Below, in pieces: positions 35,086-46,500 of a stretch of DNA of 64,000 nucleotides. Numbering within the stretch: the first letter of the stretch is position 1; the number at the start of each line of letters is the position of its first letter. A model generated the notes under the pieces. It searched no databases, was not told where the DNA came from, and saw only the letters and a program-made list of their open reading frames with translations. This stretch comes from Paroedura picta. Taxonomy: Eukaryota; Chordata; Lepidosauria; Squamata; Gekkonidae. The stretch spans positions 5,850,501 to 5,914,500 of the forward strand of contig NC_135386.1 in the NCBI RefSeq assembly GCF_049243985.1. The letters are read 5' to 3'. The position numbers and the translations under genes were made by a program.

Positions 35086-35509
35086 CCTCTCAAGTCTCTC
35101 CTTTAGTCCTTTCGTTATGAAGCCTTCCTTCTCCACAGCAATGCTCACAGATATTGTCTCCTGAGTGCGGTCTTTCCCCTCCCTGGGTGGAGCTCCTGGG
35201 TGCCGACATCTTCCGTGCCATCTCATGCAGCCGGAAGATTTATTTTGTGGCGGAAGTTCCCGGCTCTCGCTCTCTAATCCTTCCATTCAGCACGGCAACG
35301 ATTTCAGGGGCCTCCCTCGAAAGCTAGCTTATAGCAATTGCCCAAGGACCCTCCAGTTTGGGTGCAGAGGAGAAGTGGATTTTGCAGCAGGGGAGGATTC
35401 CTGCCGCTCTTCATGCCATACAGAACGGTGCCCGGTTGGCAGGCACCAGGCCTTGTGGCCCGTCTCCCTCGCTTTCCTCCTCCCGACGTGCCTCCGTTGA
35501 GAATGGCCG

Positions 35510-35713
35510 TCATCCGTGTTTGGCTCTTGTGGCCCTTTCTTGCACGAATTTCCTCCAAGTTAGACTGGCCAGGGATTCTGGGGTTTTTTTTGGGGGGGGG
35601 GCATCATCTGGGCATGGAATTGGCATCACTGCTGGGTGGGCAGGTAGTTGTGAATTTCCTGCATGCTGCAGGGGGTTGACCCTGGAGGTCCCTTCCAACT
35701 CAATGATTCTGCC
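35510..35713 (+). mobile_element. CR1 3' UTR fragment
   Basis: 'GGCCAGGGATTCTGGGG', 'TGGGCATGGAATTGGCATCA', and the end 'GGAGGTCCCTTCCAACTCAA' then TGATTCTG. Same subfamily as the copy ending at 8.08 kb. Confidence 0.7.
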
Positions 35714-36960
35714 TTCAGGGCCCCAGGCAGCTCCCTGGAATAAAAAGCTGGACAGTGATCAAGTTCCATCTTCTCCACCTTGGTTTTTGGAACCTCGCAC
35801 CAAGCTGCATGGCCCTTCTGGATAACTGGCCTGGGCCCACAGGAAGCACTGACTATGTGCAATGTCAACTCCCACTTGTGAGAAGGTTTTGATCCAGAGT
35901 GGGTCTACTCTTCCATCTTTGGGGGACTTCTGCGGCAGCACATGAGAGCTCAGAACTGCCTAGCAGCTCCTGGGACCACCCCCCCCCCTCCTCATCGCCT
36001 TCAGATGTTTCAAAAACCATGGTCCTTTGGCAAGCAGAGAGCAGTTAACCTGGTGGCCTTCCTTCGACTCGCATAGATCAGGGAACAGGAATTGTGTTAG
36101 TGCAAGAAGGCTGTTCCTGACGGAAATTATTTCATTCTGGGGGAGAAGGGGGCAGGTTCCAGCCAGCGCCTCCATCCTTGGCAAAAATAAGCCTCCTGCC
36201 TTGGCATTTTGCACCTAAAGATCCAGGTGTTTTGTCTTCCGATAAATCCTGTGGCCCTCTGAACAGGACGGGCCCCTAGAAGGGAATGCAGCCGCCGCTC
36301 TGGAATTAGGAACCCGGTATGCTTGGGCCCCAGCCAGGCACGAGACAATTTTGTTTGGGACCGCAGTTTCTCTTGGGGGCTTCCGCGGCAGGGTCCCAGG
36401 GAGATCGTGCCGATCCAGAATACCTGCTGAAAAAAACCGCTAGCCTTTCCGCTCCAGTAAAGGGCCTTGAAGGATGTGACTCAGAGCCACCATCCCTGGA
36501 CAGCCCAGCTCTTGGCAAGGGCTGCAAACATAGTTACTGTCTGGGAAAAGTTGCTGTGTTGATGTCATGGGCTGAGCAGCGTGGACTCGGGACTCACTTC
36601 TCAGTTTGGCCGCTGGAAACGAAGAGTTTTGGCCCAGGAGTGATGCAAACAAGGACAGCCCCCCTTTGCCCTGTACTCGCTGCAGCCAGGTTAGCTAGTC
36701 AGGGTGGGCCAGAATCAGGACCCCCAAAGTCCTCTTTCCTCCATCACCACCCCTCCTGGGACCTCAGTCACCTGGAAAGAGAGAAGGCTCAAAGTTAGCA
36801 GGATCTGGACCAATCCCAGGAGGACACTCATCTTCATTTCAATGCAGTCTAAGATGCAGGCTCCCCGACCTTTCCTTTTAAAAGCGGGGGAGGAGATGGA
36901 TACTAAGGCTTATCAATAAATTTTGAGAAATCCCTTAGGCCTCGGTATTCTAAGAGTCTT

Positions 36961-37095
36961 CATAGAATCATAGAGTTGGAAGGGGCCACACAGGCCATCT
37001 AGTCATAGAATCATAGAGTTGGAAGGGGCCACACAGGCCATCTAGTCCAACCCCCTGTTCAACGCAGGATCAGCCCTAAGCTGATCTTGTCCCAC
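36961..37095 (-). mobile_element. CR1 3'-end fragment with a 43-base tandem duplication
   Basis: The reverse complement ends in 'CCTTCCAACTCTATGATTCT', the CR1 terminus. The terminal 43 bases occur twice without mismatch (36,961-37,003 and 37,004-37,046). Confidence 0.75.
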
Positions 37096-37112
37096 CTCGA
37101 TCCATGAAGAAC

Positions 37113-37352
37113 AGCTGTTTTTTTATACCCTGCTTTTCACTACCTAAAAGAATCCCCAAAGCAGCTTATAAACACCTTTTCCCTCTTTCTGTCAAAGATA
37201 CCCTGCGAGGTAGGTGGGGCCGAGAGAGCTCTAAGAGAACTGCCCTGTGAGAATGGCTCTAAGAGAACTGTGACTGGACCAAGCTCACCCAGCTGGCTGC
37301 ACGTGAAAGAATGGCAAATCAAACCCGCTTCTCCAGATCAGAGTCCTTGAAA
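37113..37352 (-). mobile_element. tRNA-headed SINE in the likely GRAMD2A 3' flank
   Basis: On the minus strand: 'CTCTGATCTGGAGAAGCGGG' head region, 'CAGCCAGCTGGGTGAGC' body, 'AGCTGCTTTGGGGATTC', ending in 'GAAAAGCAGGGTATAAAAAA'. It begins 134 bases past the GRAMD2A stop codon, in the same orientation as the gene. Confidence 0.7.
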
Positions 37353-37485
37353 CCCCCACACAATCGGCATACAAAAAGAACATGGTGATCATTAATGAGG
37401 CAACGCTGATCTCAGGATCTGCACAGCGAGACGCCCTTGTTCTCAGGCACCCCTCGGCCGACGGTCTCCCCACTCCCAAGCGTCC

Positions 37486-37597
37486 CTACCTGCGGGGCAT
37501 GCGGGAGAGGTAGTCCCGGTTCAAAGAGCAGAGCTGCTGCTCCAGGCGGAAGATGCGGAAGGCCAAATAGGAGGAGGACACCACCAGGAGGCAGATC
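37486..37597 (-). CDS. GRAMD2A: GRAMD2A exon 11 (end of membrane segment, C-terminus, stop)
   Basis: Acceptor CTTTTCCTCTCAG|GATC. Encodes the end of the membrane helix (residues 284-297) and the tail RLEQQLCSLNRDYLSRMPRR. The RLEQQLCSL part is identical to human. The stop TAG is part of CGCAG|GTAGGG, which also reads as a splice donor, so a longer alternative C-terminus is possible. Confidence 0.9.
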
Positions 37598-40500
37598 CTG
37601 AGAGGAAAAGGGCAAAGAGACCGATTAGATATAAGCCAAGCAGGAAGTAAAGGGGGAAAAAACACACACACACACACATTCTGGTAGGGATGGGAGGGAG
37701 GAGTATCATTTCCCAGCATCAGACTAAGGAACCCAGTGCTGAGCTTTCTGCACATGACCCTGTGCAACCAAGGGAACGCACTAACATTTCTGTCGTAATG
37801 CTGTCTCCCATGCTCGCATCCAAGCTCCATCCCAAGCCTCAAAGCTATTTATTTAAATTTATAGACTCAGGGCTGTGAACAGCATGCATTCAATATTACA
37901 CAGTTAAAACCCTTCCAAAACCAATTCTAAAAATTCCATCCACAGGTGCAGAACCAGAACCCAGGGTGAGGGTGCGTTACAGGAGGGAGGCCAATTAGAG
38001 GTTGATGTTCAATGTTTCACCGGCCGAAGACACAGGCCTAGTGGAAGAGCTCTGTTTTGCAGACCCTGTGGAGCGACTTCCGGCAGGGCCCTGATGATTT
38101 TCTGGGAGCTCAACCCACCAGGCAGGAGCCAAGGCTGGGAAGGCCCTGCTTTGCTCAAGGCCAGCCAGATTTTTATTGGGCCTGGCGACCACAAGCCTGT
38201 TTGTATGGGCTGAGTGCAAGGCTCTTGGGGGGACTTATTTGGAGAGGCGGCCCCCGTAGATACCCAGGCAGTTTCTCGCCAGCAGTAGCTGAGCCAGTAG
38301 GCACAGATCTTGGCCTTAAGGACGACGGCACCTGTTTTGTTTTCTGGCCACAAAGCAGCAGACATTGTTGCTGGGCACCGCCAGGTTTGGCCCTGAGACG
38401 GCCGATTGTGCCAGGCCTGCCCACCCGGCTGGACTCCCAACTTACAGCACAATGAAGACTTTCAGCAACTGGTAATCGGAAGGCCTCAGCTCGGCTTTGT
38501 GGCTTTCCTCTGTCTCCAACTCCTCTTCTTCCGTGTTTATTGCACTCTCTGGAACAAAAGCACCGACAGGAAGGTTTATGTATCGTGGGCACAGAGCGCT
38601 GGCAGGAGGATCAATGGAGCCAGAGAGTGGAGAAGGTATGTTTCTTGGCAAAGTGCATATACTCATTTCAGCCAAGTGTGGATCTAAAGAGCCTTGGGAC
38701 CACACGTTATAAAGCTTCCCCAGGAATTATTGGGCAAAACTTGCACTTCCCGGGAGTACGTAGACTAGTATGGTAAGAGAGAAGGAGAAAAGGGGGGGAG
38801 GGCTGTGGTTCAGTGGAAGAGCCTTTGCAGGCAGAAGGTCCCAGGTTCAATTCCTGGCTTCTTCAGCTCAAAAAGGCCCAACACCACTCAGAAGGACCGA
38901 TGGTCTGATCCTGAATAAGGCAGTTTCAAAAGAAAGGAGCACTTCATCACACTGCATTGTTTATTTCAGGCCAGAACTGGGTAGCGCATAAGATTCTTTC
39001 CTCTTCCATTTGTTCCTCACAACAGTCTTGCGAGGGAGGCCGCACAGAGTGGCAGCGACTGGTCCCAAAGGCCCCCGGTGGGTTTCACGGCTGAGCCAGG
39101 CTTTGATAAAGGATCCCCCTGCAGTCCCAGTCCACACCCCTTAACCAGGCCGGATCTCGGATTATTTGCCCAACACTGGAACGTAACGCTCAATCAAAAT
39201 GGATCCGTCGACGTTTTGACATTTCCTTGTGGGAACACACCCTTCTTGTAACGGACAGTTAATACTTCCTCGGCGTCCAGACAAAAATGTAAACGTCGGC
39301 CGGGGGTGGAGGTGGGGAGAAGACGGCAGCAGTTGCTTAACTTGGCTCCATGGAAGGCGACATGCCCCAGTCCAAGAGTGGGAAAGCTCAGTCCCGCTGC
39401 TGGAACGGTGCAGCTGGACTTCTGCCGCATTCGAGCCGGCTCCATTTGAGCCTGCCCCATTCCTGTTCCGCCTGCTCTACGGCGCAAGCAGAGTGCCTCC
39501 GATTAATCACGGCCACAGGCTGCTCTTGCAGCAGAAAATAGGCTGGGTCTGGAGGCCCATGTGGCTCAGGGAGGGATTGTGGATCAATCTCTCACAAGGC
39601 TGATGGGAGGGGAGAACCACACACACTGCCCTGAGCTCTCGGGGGGAAAGGCAAGATGGAAAAAACGACGACAGCTTGCCAGACTGTCAAGGAAGGCCGA
39701 CGCCGGCCGTGGATTTCTGCTGGCGAGGACGGCCTCCCCGAAAGAGTGACATCTCTCCCCAGGGGCAGACAGCTGCTTAGCTGGCTGTGAAAAGCTCAAA
39801 AGCTTCAGGGTATAGGGTTGGACATTTTGACCCCGGTGTCAACTCACATCCAGTTTTGGCCGATCAGGCAGGAAAACTGTTCAGGCTAAAACTCCTTGCC
39901 TGGAAACTGAGCTCCGTGAGGACTCTCTGCAAACAAAACGCTGTTCTGTCATCCCGAAGGTGCACCGACTCCAGTAACGAGTGCCAAATTTTACACACAC
40001 ACAAAAAGCTCAACGGGAGTTATTTTCCTTCCATTGTGCTACCCCAAGCGCCGGTGCCAACAGATAAACATGAGCCCAGCTGCCGTGCAGGTGGATCGTT
40101 CCTCCCTCAGGCCTTCGGCCGGATGCAAAACTGCATGTGCATGGGGTTGTTTATAGTTTCCCTTTGACCTCTGTGTAGGCTGTGTTAACATTGGTTTGAT
40201 AGAGGTGTGTTGGGAGGGAGGAAGCTTCAGTGTTGTCTACCTAGCACTGTCCTTGGAACCATGAGCTCTGGAGGTTGGATTGGACCTTCTGCATGCCAAA
40301 CAGATACTCTTCCCCTAAGCCAGAATCCCAGAGCAAGGTCTTTCCCATACCCTTCTGCCTGGTCCTTTTAGAAGAGATGCCGGGGATAGAACCTGGGACC
40401 TTCTGCATGCCAAGTAGATGCTCTACCCACTGAGCCGCAGCCCCTCCGGCTTCCCCTTACCTGATATCAGAGGCTCCTCCGAGTTGCACGAACTCTCCTT

Positions 40501-43500
40501 GGTGCTGAGGCTGCTGATGGAAGCCCGGTGGATGCACTGGAAGCCCGTGTCTGGGAGGGCCAGCGACAGCGACGCCGGGGACCCCTTCCTCCACTTCACT
40601 TCGGGGACGATCACCTCCTGCGGAAAACACCGGATGTGAGTCACTGTCTGCACAAAGGTACCAAGGCCTGATCTGGGCCATCAGCTCACAGGCAGACCAG
40701 AAGAGCAAGGTATTCTCCAACACAGCTTGCAGGGCTTCCAATCTGACAGCTCACCCCTCCTGCCCTAGCTCTATGCCTGGTCCTGGGCATCTGGGTCTTA
40801 CCAGCGACACGGCATCCGGCTCTTCCGTCAGCTCTTTCAAGCTCAAACTCTTCTTGCTTGAGACCTGCCAAGGGCAAGAAAATACAGTTTGACTCAGCCG
40901 ATAAGTTGCTGGAGATGGGGGGCTGGAAGGGCAGCAGTGCCGGCAAGGCAAGGGCTCTTGCCCCATCGGCAGTCTTGGCTGTGCTGCAAACGCATACTGG
41001 TCCTCCATGGCAGAAGTGCTTGAGTGGGCCATTCACGGGGGATGCCTGTTCAGCGCCCCACATCCATGCACTTCTCGGTTTCTCCTCAAGGGCCTTCTGA
41101 ACCCAGTCTTCCACAAGGCCTCAACATCCCATGCAGTAGGGCCCCAGGGATTACTGGGAGGAGGGGGGAGGTCCTGGTTATCCCCCATGTTTGCAATTGA
41201 TCTCCAGATTACAGGAATCAGTTCCTCTGGGGGAAATTGATGCCCTGAAGGGTAGACTCTATGGTTTTCTTATTGGGTTCAATGTCAAGAAAAAAAATCA
41301 TTTGACTTGGAAGGACAAAGGCTTTATGCAATGTCCCCAACCCTCTGCATTTCCCTGTTAAAGGGAAATGCTGTTCCAACAAATGACAAAGAAGACCTGA
41401 CTCCAATGGGAACAAGAGAAAGAAATTTTACATACAGAAATAAAAACCATCTTGCATGGAAATTTAACTTACTGTGAACAGATTAACTTCCAAAATGGTT
41501 TAACTTACTCCAGCTCCAAGCCCAGATAAGAGAGATTAAACAGAAGCCATGCAAGGACCAAATAAGGTGGGCATCTAACCAAGGAGAGGGTGGGGCCAAA
41601 TGCGAGGCCTCCCTGAGGGAGAGAATTCTCTTAACCCTTTCTCTCCCAGATCTTCTTGCAAGGAGAGTTATGCTATCCAACAATTACACCCCCACTGAGG
41701 CTGCTGCCCTCCCTAAGCTCCAGGAATTTCCCAACTCAGTGCTGGCAAACCTACCTGGAGAAAAGGGCTACTCTGGAGGGAGGGCTTTATGGCACAGTAC
41801 CCTGCTGAGGTCCCCCTACCCCTCCCAGATTTGCAGGTTATTCCCACCTCCAGAGCTGGCAAATGCTTCCATGATCATAGCACCGAATTCAGCACACTAA
41901 ACCCATGAGCATCTAATTTCTAGCTGGTGTGCAGAAAGAAAGTCAGTTTCCCAGCAAATACATTTTTAAAATGCGAATGGTGCTTTTGCCCCTCAGCTGC
42001 AGGCCAAGGCTATGCTCATGCAGCCAGATGAGGGACCTTGGGCTAGTCACAGTTCTCTTAGGGATGATCTCACAGAGCAGTTCTCTTAGAGCTTTCTCAG
42101 CCCCGCCTACTTGTGGGGAGAGGAAGGGAAGGCGATTATCAGCCGTTCTGATGCTCCTTCAGGGACAGAAAAGCAGGGTACAAAAAAAACCCCAACTCTT
42201 CTTCTTCCTCCTCTACTTTATGCTTATATAGGAAAAAAAGTGATTTTCTTTTCTGAAGGACACAGAACCACTGTCATATATCACGAACAAACCAGGCCAA
42301 ACAGCTTCCCTTTCTGCAGGGCTTCTTTTTTAAAACCTCGGCATATGTCCCAGAGCCTAAAAGGCTCAACGCGGAAGCCTCCGTATGCCAAAAATGTTAA
42401 GTGCTGCCACGGCAAACTTATAAATAATATCCAGGCACACCATTCGGGCCAATAAATTCCAGTCAGGTCGGCTTTGCTTCTGCAGGGATGACAAATGGTT
42501 CCATGTCACAAAACAGAGCCAGGATCTATTTCTCTATGGACGTCTGGCGGAAAGCCAGGGAGAGTCCCACCGTCCCTGAACGGAACGAGAATCTATAGCC
42601 AGGTGGGGAAGAGCATGCTCTTCATACAGAAGGCAGCAAGTCTGAGCCCCAGCAGTCCAGCTGAAGAGGGTGTCGAGCAGCCGCCAGCCTGGAAAAGGTT
42701 CTGAACGGAGACTCCGGAAGGCTACCAAGAAACACAGCCTGGTCTGGTGCTTTCATCCTGTATCTGGCAGGTCCAGACAGGCAACAGAGGGCTCCAATGT
42801 GTTTGTCTATCCAGGAAAATGTACACGCCCTATCTTCGGAGACCTGTGTGAGGCGCCTCACAGGTAAATCCCACAGAATAAAACTGTTTCCAGGCAGGCC
42901 CGATGAATTTTATTATTTCCCTCCTTAGAATCATAGAAGAAGCATAGAATCATAGAGTTGGAAGGGACCTCGTGGGTCATCTAGTCCAACCCCCTGCTCA
43001 ATGCAGGACACTCACAACCCTGTTGCTCATCTACTGTAACCTGCCACCCCCTTGAGCCTTCACAGAATCAGCCTCCCCATCAAATGGCTATCCAGCCTCT
43101 GCTTAAAAATTTCCAAGGTTGTTCTAAGAACAAGGCTTAGGGTTGCCAGCTTGGGGAAAACTTGGAGATTTGAGGGGCGGAGTCTGAAGAAAGCGGGGTT
43201 TGGGTAGGGGAGGGACCTCCAAAGGGCATAGCACCATAGAGTCCACCCTCAGAAGCTTCACTCGGTCAACGTTCTAGAAATCTGTCTCACATATCTAGGA
43301 GACAAGGCATGTCGAGTATACTTATTTCATCCTTAGCTTAGGCCTTTTTAGTCACTCTTAGCTTAGGCCTTTTTTTAGCCTAGCTCATTGAGCAAGCAGC
43401 CAGTGCAGGGGGGCCCGGAACCCGAGAAGAGCTCCTAAAAGTGTCGGGACCCCCAAAATGTTGAGAAGGGCTGTTGTGGATGACTGAGCACCCTAGAAAC

Positions 43501-46500
43501 CTGCTCTAGAACGGGGCTCGTGAGTGTGGTGGCACCCGCCGCCCCCTTTCTAGGTGCCCACCCAATCTTTTTAGAGATAGGGTAATGCGCCGTGGGGGTG
43601 GAGGTGGCTTTTGCCCAGCAAAGCTGCTCGGGGGCCACTGGAGATACGGTGCAGATTATTGAGAATGTTTTGGCAGCAGCTGCCACCACAGCACAAGAAT
43701 CTCCACGGTGAAGGGAAACTGTGCCTTCTGCGCTGGCCATTTTGTGGCTGCTCCTCCCCTGCTGGGTCAGAATCCCAAAGTTGCCCGAAGGCTCTGCTCT
43801 AGACCCCCTGTACAGATTTGAATCAGCATGCGCCTCCGGTCCCATCCCACGTCTCCCGCACTGCCAGGACTGCCTTCTCGTATGGTCCCATGACTCCCAC
43901 TCCCATGGCAAGGAAATGGCCCCGCGCCCCTTTGACAGAAGGACCAGTAAGTCAAGCAAGCGGGACAAGGAGGAAGGAGGGCTGACGTGTGCCACCCTCT
44001 GGGCTTCTAAAGCAGGGGATGACATTTCTCCCGGGGTAGCTTTTGGGGTTACCTGCAGGTGGGTGCAGACTCTCCGCAGCACATCGTACACACTGTCCCG
44101 CGAGATCAGGGACACAAAGATGTACTGGAAATTTAGAAAGAAAGACAGGGTTAAGGGACCACCATACAGGGGAGTTTTTGGGGGAAGGGGCAAGCCAGCA
44201 GCTGCTTCATCATTTCCGCGTTTGGAGACAAACGTATGGATTTTTTATTCATCTCCCTCCCTTTCTGATGTGACAGATTTAAACCGAAATTGTTGCTTTT
44301 TATTCTATGACTTTTCCTTGTCGATTTGGCCCTCCTGATTTTTTAATTCTATTTGGCCAGTTTCGACAAAAACTAAACCGGGGGGAAACGGCCAGCTCTT
44401 AGGCGACCAAGCAAAGTGAAACTGGAGGCCCGGTTTCAAGGAAGAGCCAGGATGGTGTGGAGGGGACAGCTTCAGCCTAGAAGACGGGAGACCCAGGTTT
44501 GAAGGGCCAGGACCCAGGGGGCCGAGGATGGCCCGACCTTGTTAGATCAGGGTTTCTCAACCGGGGTTTAGAGCCAGCATCCGGCTTCTCAACACGGCTT
44601 GTTTTTATGCCTGGTCTTTCCCGAATATTGTGGTGTGGATGCTGTGCGGTAAATGAGCATCAGCAATCTGTGTGGTCCCTGCTGCCCACTGCAACGTTCC
44701 GGCTGGCCAGAAGCACTAAAATAAACACGCTTGAGCCAGACCAGACTGGTATTCAGAGGTGAAACCTGCTTGTAGCTCGAGGAGGACAGCTCTGTGTCAA
44801 GGGAGATCCCCCTGGGCTACGCAGAGGAACGCTGGTGGGAGATTCAGCCGGTCTCTCTCGCTCACCTTTCGGCTTGCGTTGGTGGTGATGGCCAGTCCAT
44901 TGGGCAACAGGCGGGCTGTTTTGTGCTTTTTTATCAGCTGGACAGAGATGACGGGAATAACCACCTGAAATGGAAAAGGCGCGTACAAATGGAAGAAGGT
45001 TATAGGGATGCTGGTGACTGGCACGGTCTGCAAACAGGGAAGGGCTATAGAGCCTAACCCTTTCTTGCTCAAATGTAATCAACAGTGGTTTCTTCAGGAC
45101 TTGATTTCACGTGCTTAAGACGGCAATCCCAAGCAGATCCAATTTCTTAGCCAAATGGCTTGCTCACCCCCCAAAAAAAATCCTATTTGGAAAAGGCACT
45201 TTCCCACCTTGAGACTAGCAAGGCAACCAACACTCCGGGTGAACAGTGTGTGTGCAATTATGTATTTGGTAGGCACCTATTGGCTAGCGCCCGTGACGTG
45301 GAACACACCCCTCCCCGCTGTGCCAGAACATTATTATAGAACTTTTTTCCTGAACATTTAAGTATTTAAAGCTGCATTCCTCAGGAGGTGAAAGGCCAGG
45401 TGTACTTCAGCCCATTTAAGCACACATTTCCTGCTTAAGATGTTACTTGCATGCAACCACTGACTGTCAAGGGGGCAGGATAAGAGATGGACCAGGGACA
45501 TTTACAGTGTTGCACTGTTTCTATTCCTCTTTCCTTGTACCTATCCATGGCCAGCCTTGCTGCTTCGCAGAAATAAATAACACTCTTCACAGCTGTAGAG
45601 ATTTGATAATGGTCCCAAGACAGACCTCAGTATAAAAAAAAAATCACCTTTCAGTGTGCAGGATATAGGAGAGTAATGCAAGCACACTGGCCCACAGAGG
45701 AGCTAGGAAAATGATTTGAGCAGTCCCAGAAAAAATTCAAGGGTGCTGTTAAAAATAAAAAGTGAGATGCAAAGTCAGAAGAATTTCACTCGACAGGCTG
45801 AGAGGAGTGGAAAGCAGCCTTCCTCCTGCTCGATCTTTGCTTAAATAGGTAGAGCTGTCGATATAAATAACTTGGCATTTTTATTTTATTTTTAAGGAAG
45901 TCTGTTCTAAAAAGGGAAGGAAGTTCTCCACTGAACTGCGGCGTTTGGCTGATGACCTCCGAACAACAAATCCAGCAGCGGGACTGGACAGCCGAGGCGC
46001 CCTGGATCGAAACCCGCACTCCGGGGCCACGTGGACAACTAAAGAAATTCCCCTGCGAACTTGGGAGCACTATTCATGTGTGCATAAAAATCTGAAAGCT
46101 TTAAATTCCCTCCAGAATGAAATAAATGTTTCAAAACACCTTACTTTGGTCTTAGAGTAGCTGAGCTTAGCGGCAGCTGCAACTCTGGAGCCCCACAGCA
46201 GAGGCGGCTAAAACTCTGAGCCCCCTGGCTTGCTGTGGGGCATTCTGGGACCCGCTTGGGATGCAGAGCAGCTCCCAAACCCTGCCACAGCAGGGCCCAG
46301 GGGGGAGGGGTGGTGGTGGTGGGGAAGCAATGGGAGGGGAGAATGGAATTCCTTCCTTGTTGGAACTAACCCACACAGTTAACAGAGCACACGGACTCTG
46401 CCCCCCTTCCCCATGGGACTAAACCAACGCACACAAATATCAGAGGGAGGGAAGCAGACTGTGCTATTGTCACGCGTACAGGACGGACTCTGCGTGCACA

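Larger units (their letters stand above)
30936..35509. other. Convergent SENP8-GRAMD2A spacer
   Basis: No gene is recognised. Apart from the listed repeats, the stretch 30.94-33.4 kb shows only homopolymer runs (C13 near 31.50 kb, T/G near 32.63 kb, C12 near 32.73 kb, A runs). At about 34.31-34.32 kb there is a short (CA)n. Open frames of 100-205 codons here have no recognisable domain. A minus-strand AATAAA (plus TTTATT at 35,239-35,244) could serve GRAMD2A, but it is 2.2 kb past the stop and weakly supported. Confidence 0.5.

Noticed and set aside
43435-44193. 252-codon minus frame covering GRAMD2A exon 7
   Set aside because: Only the 72-base exon 7 part is homologous to GRAMD2A; the rest is read-through of flanking introns.
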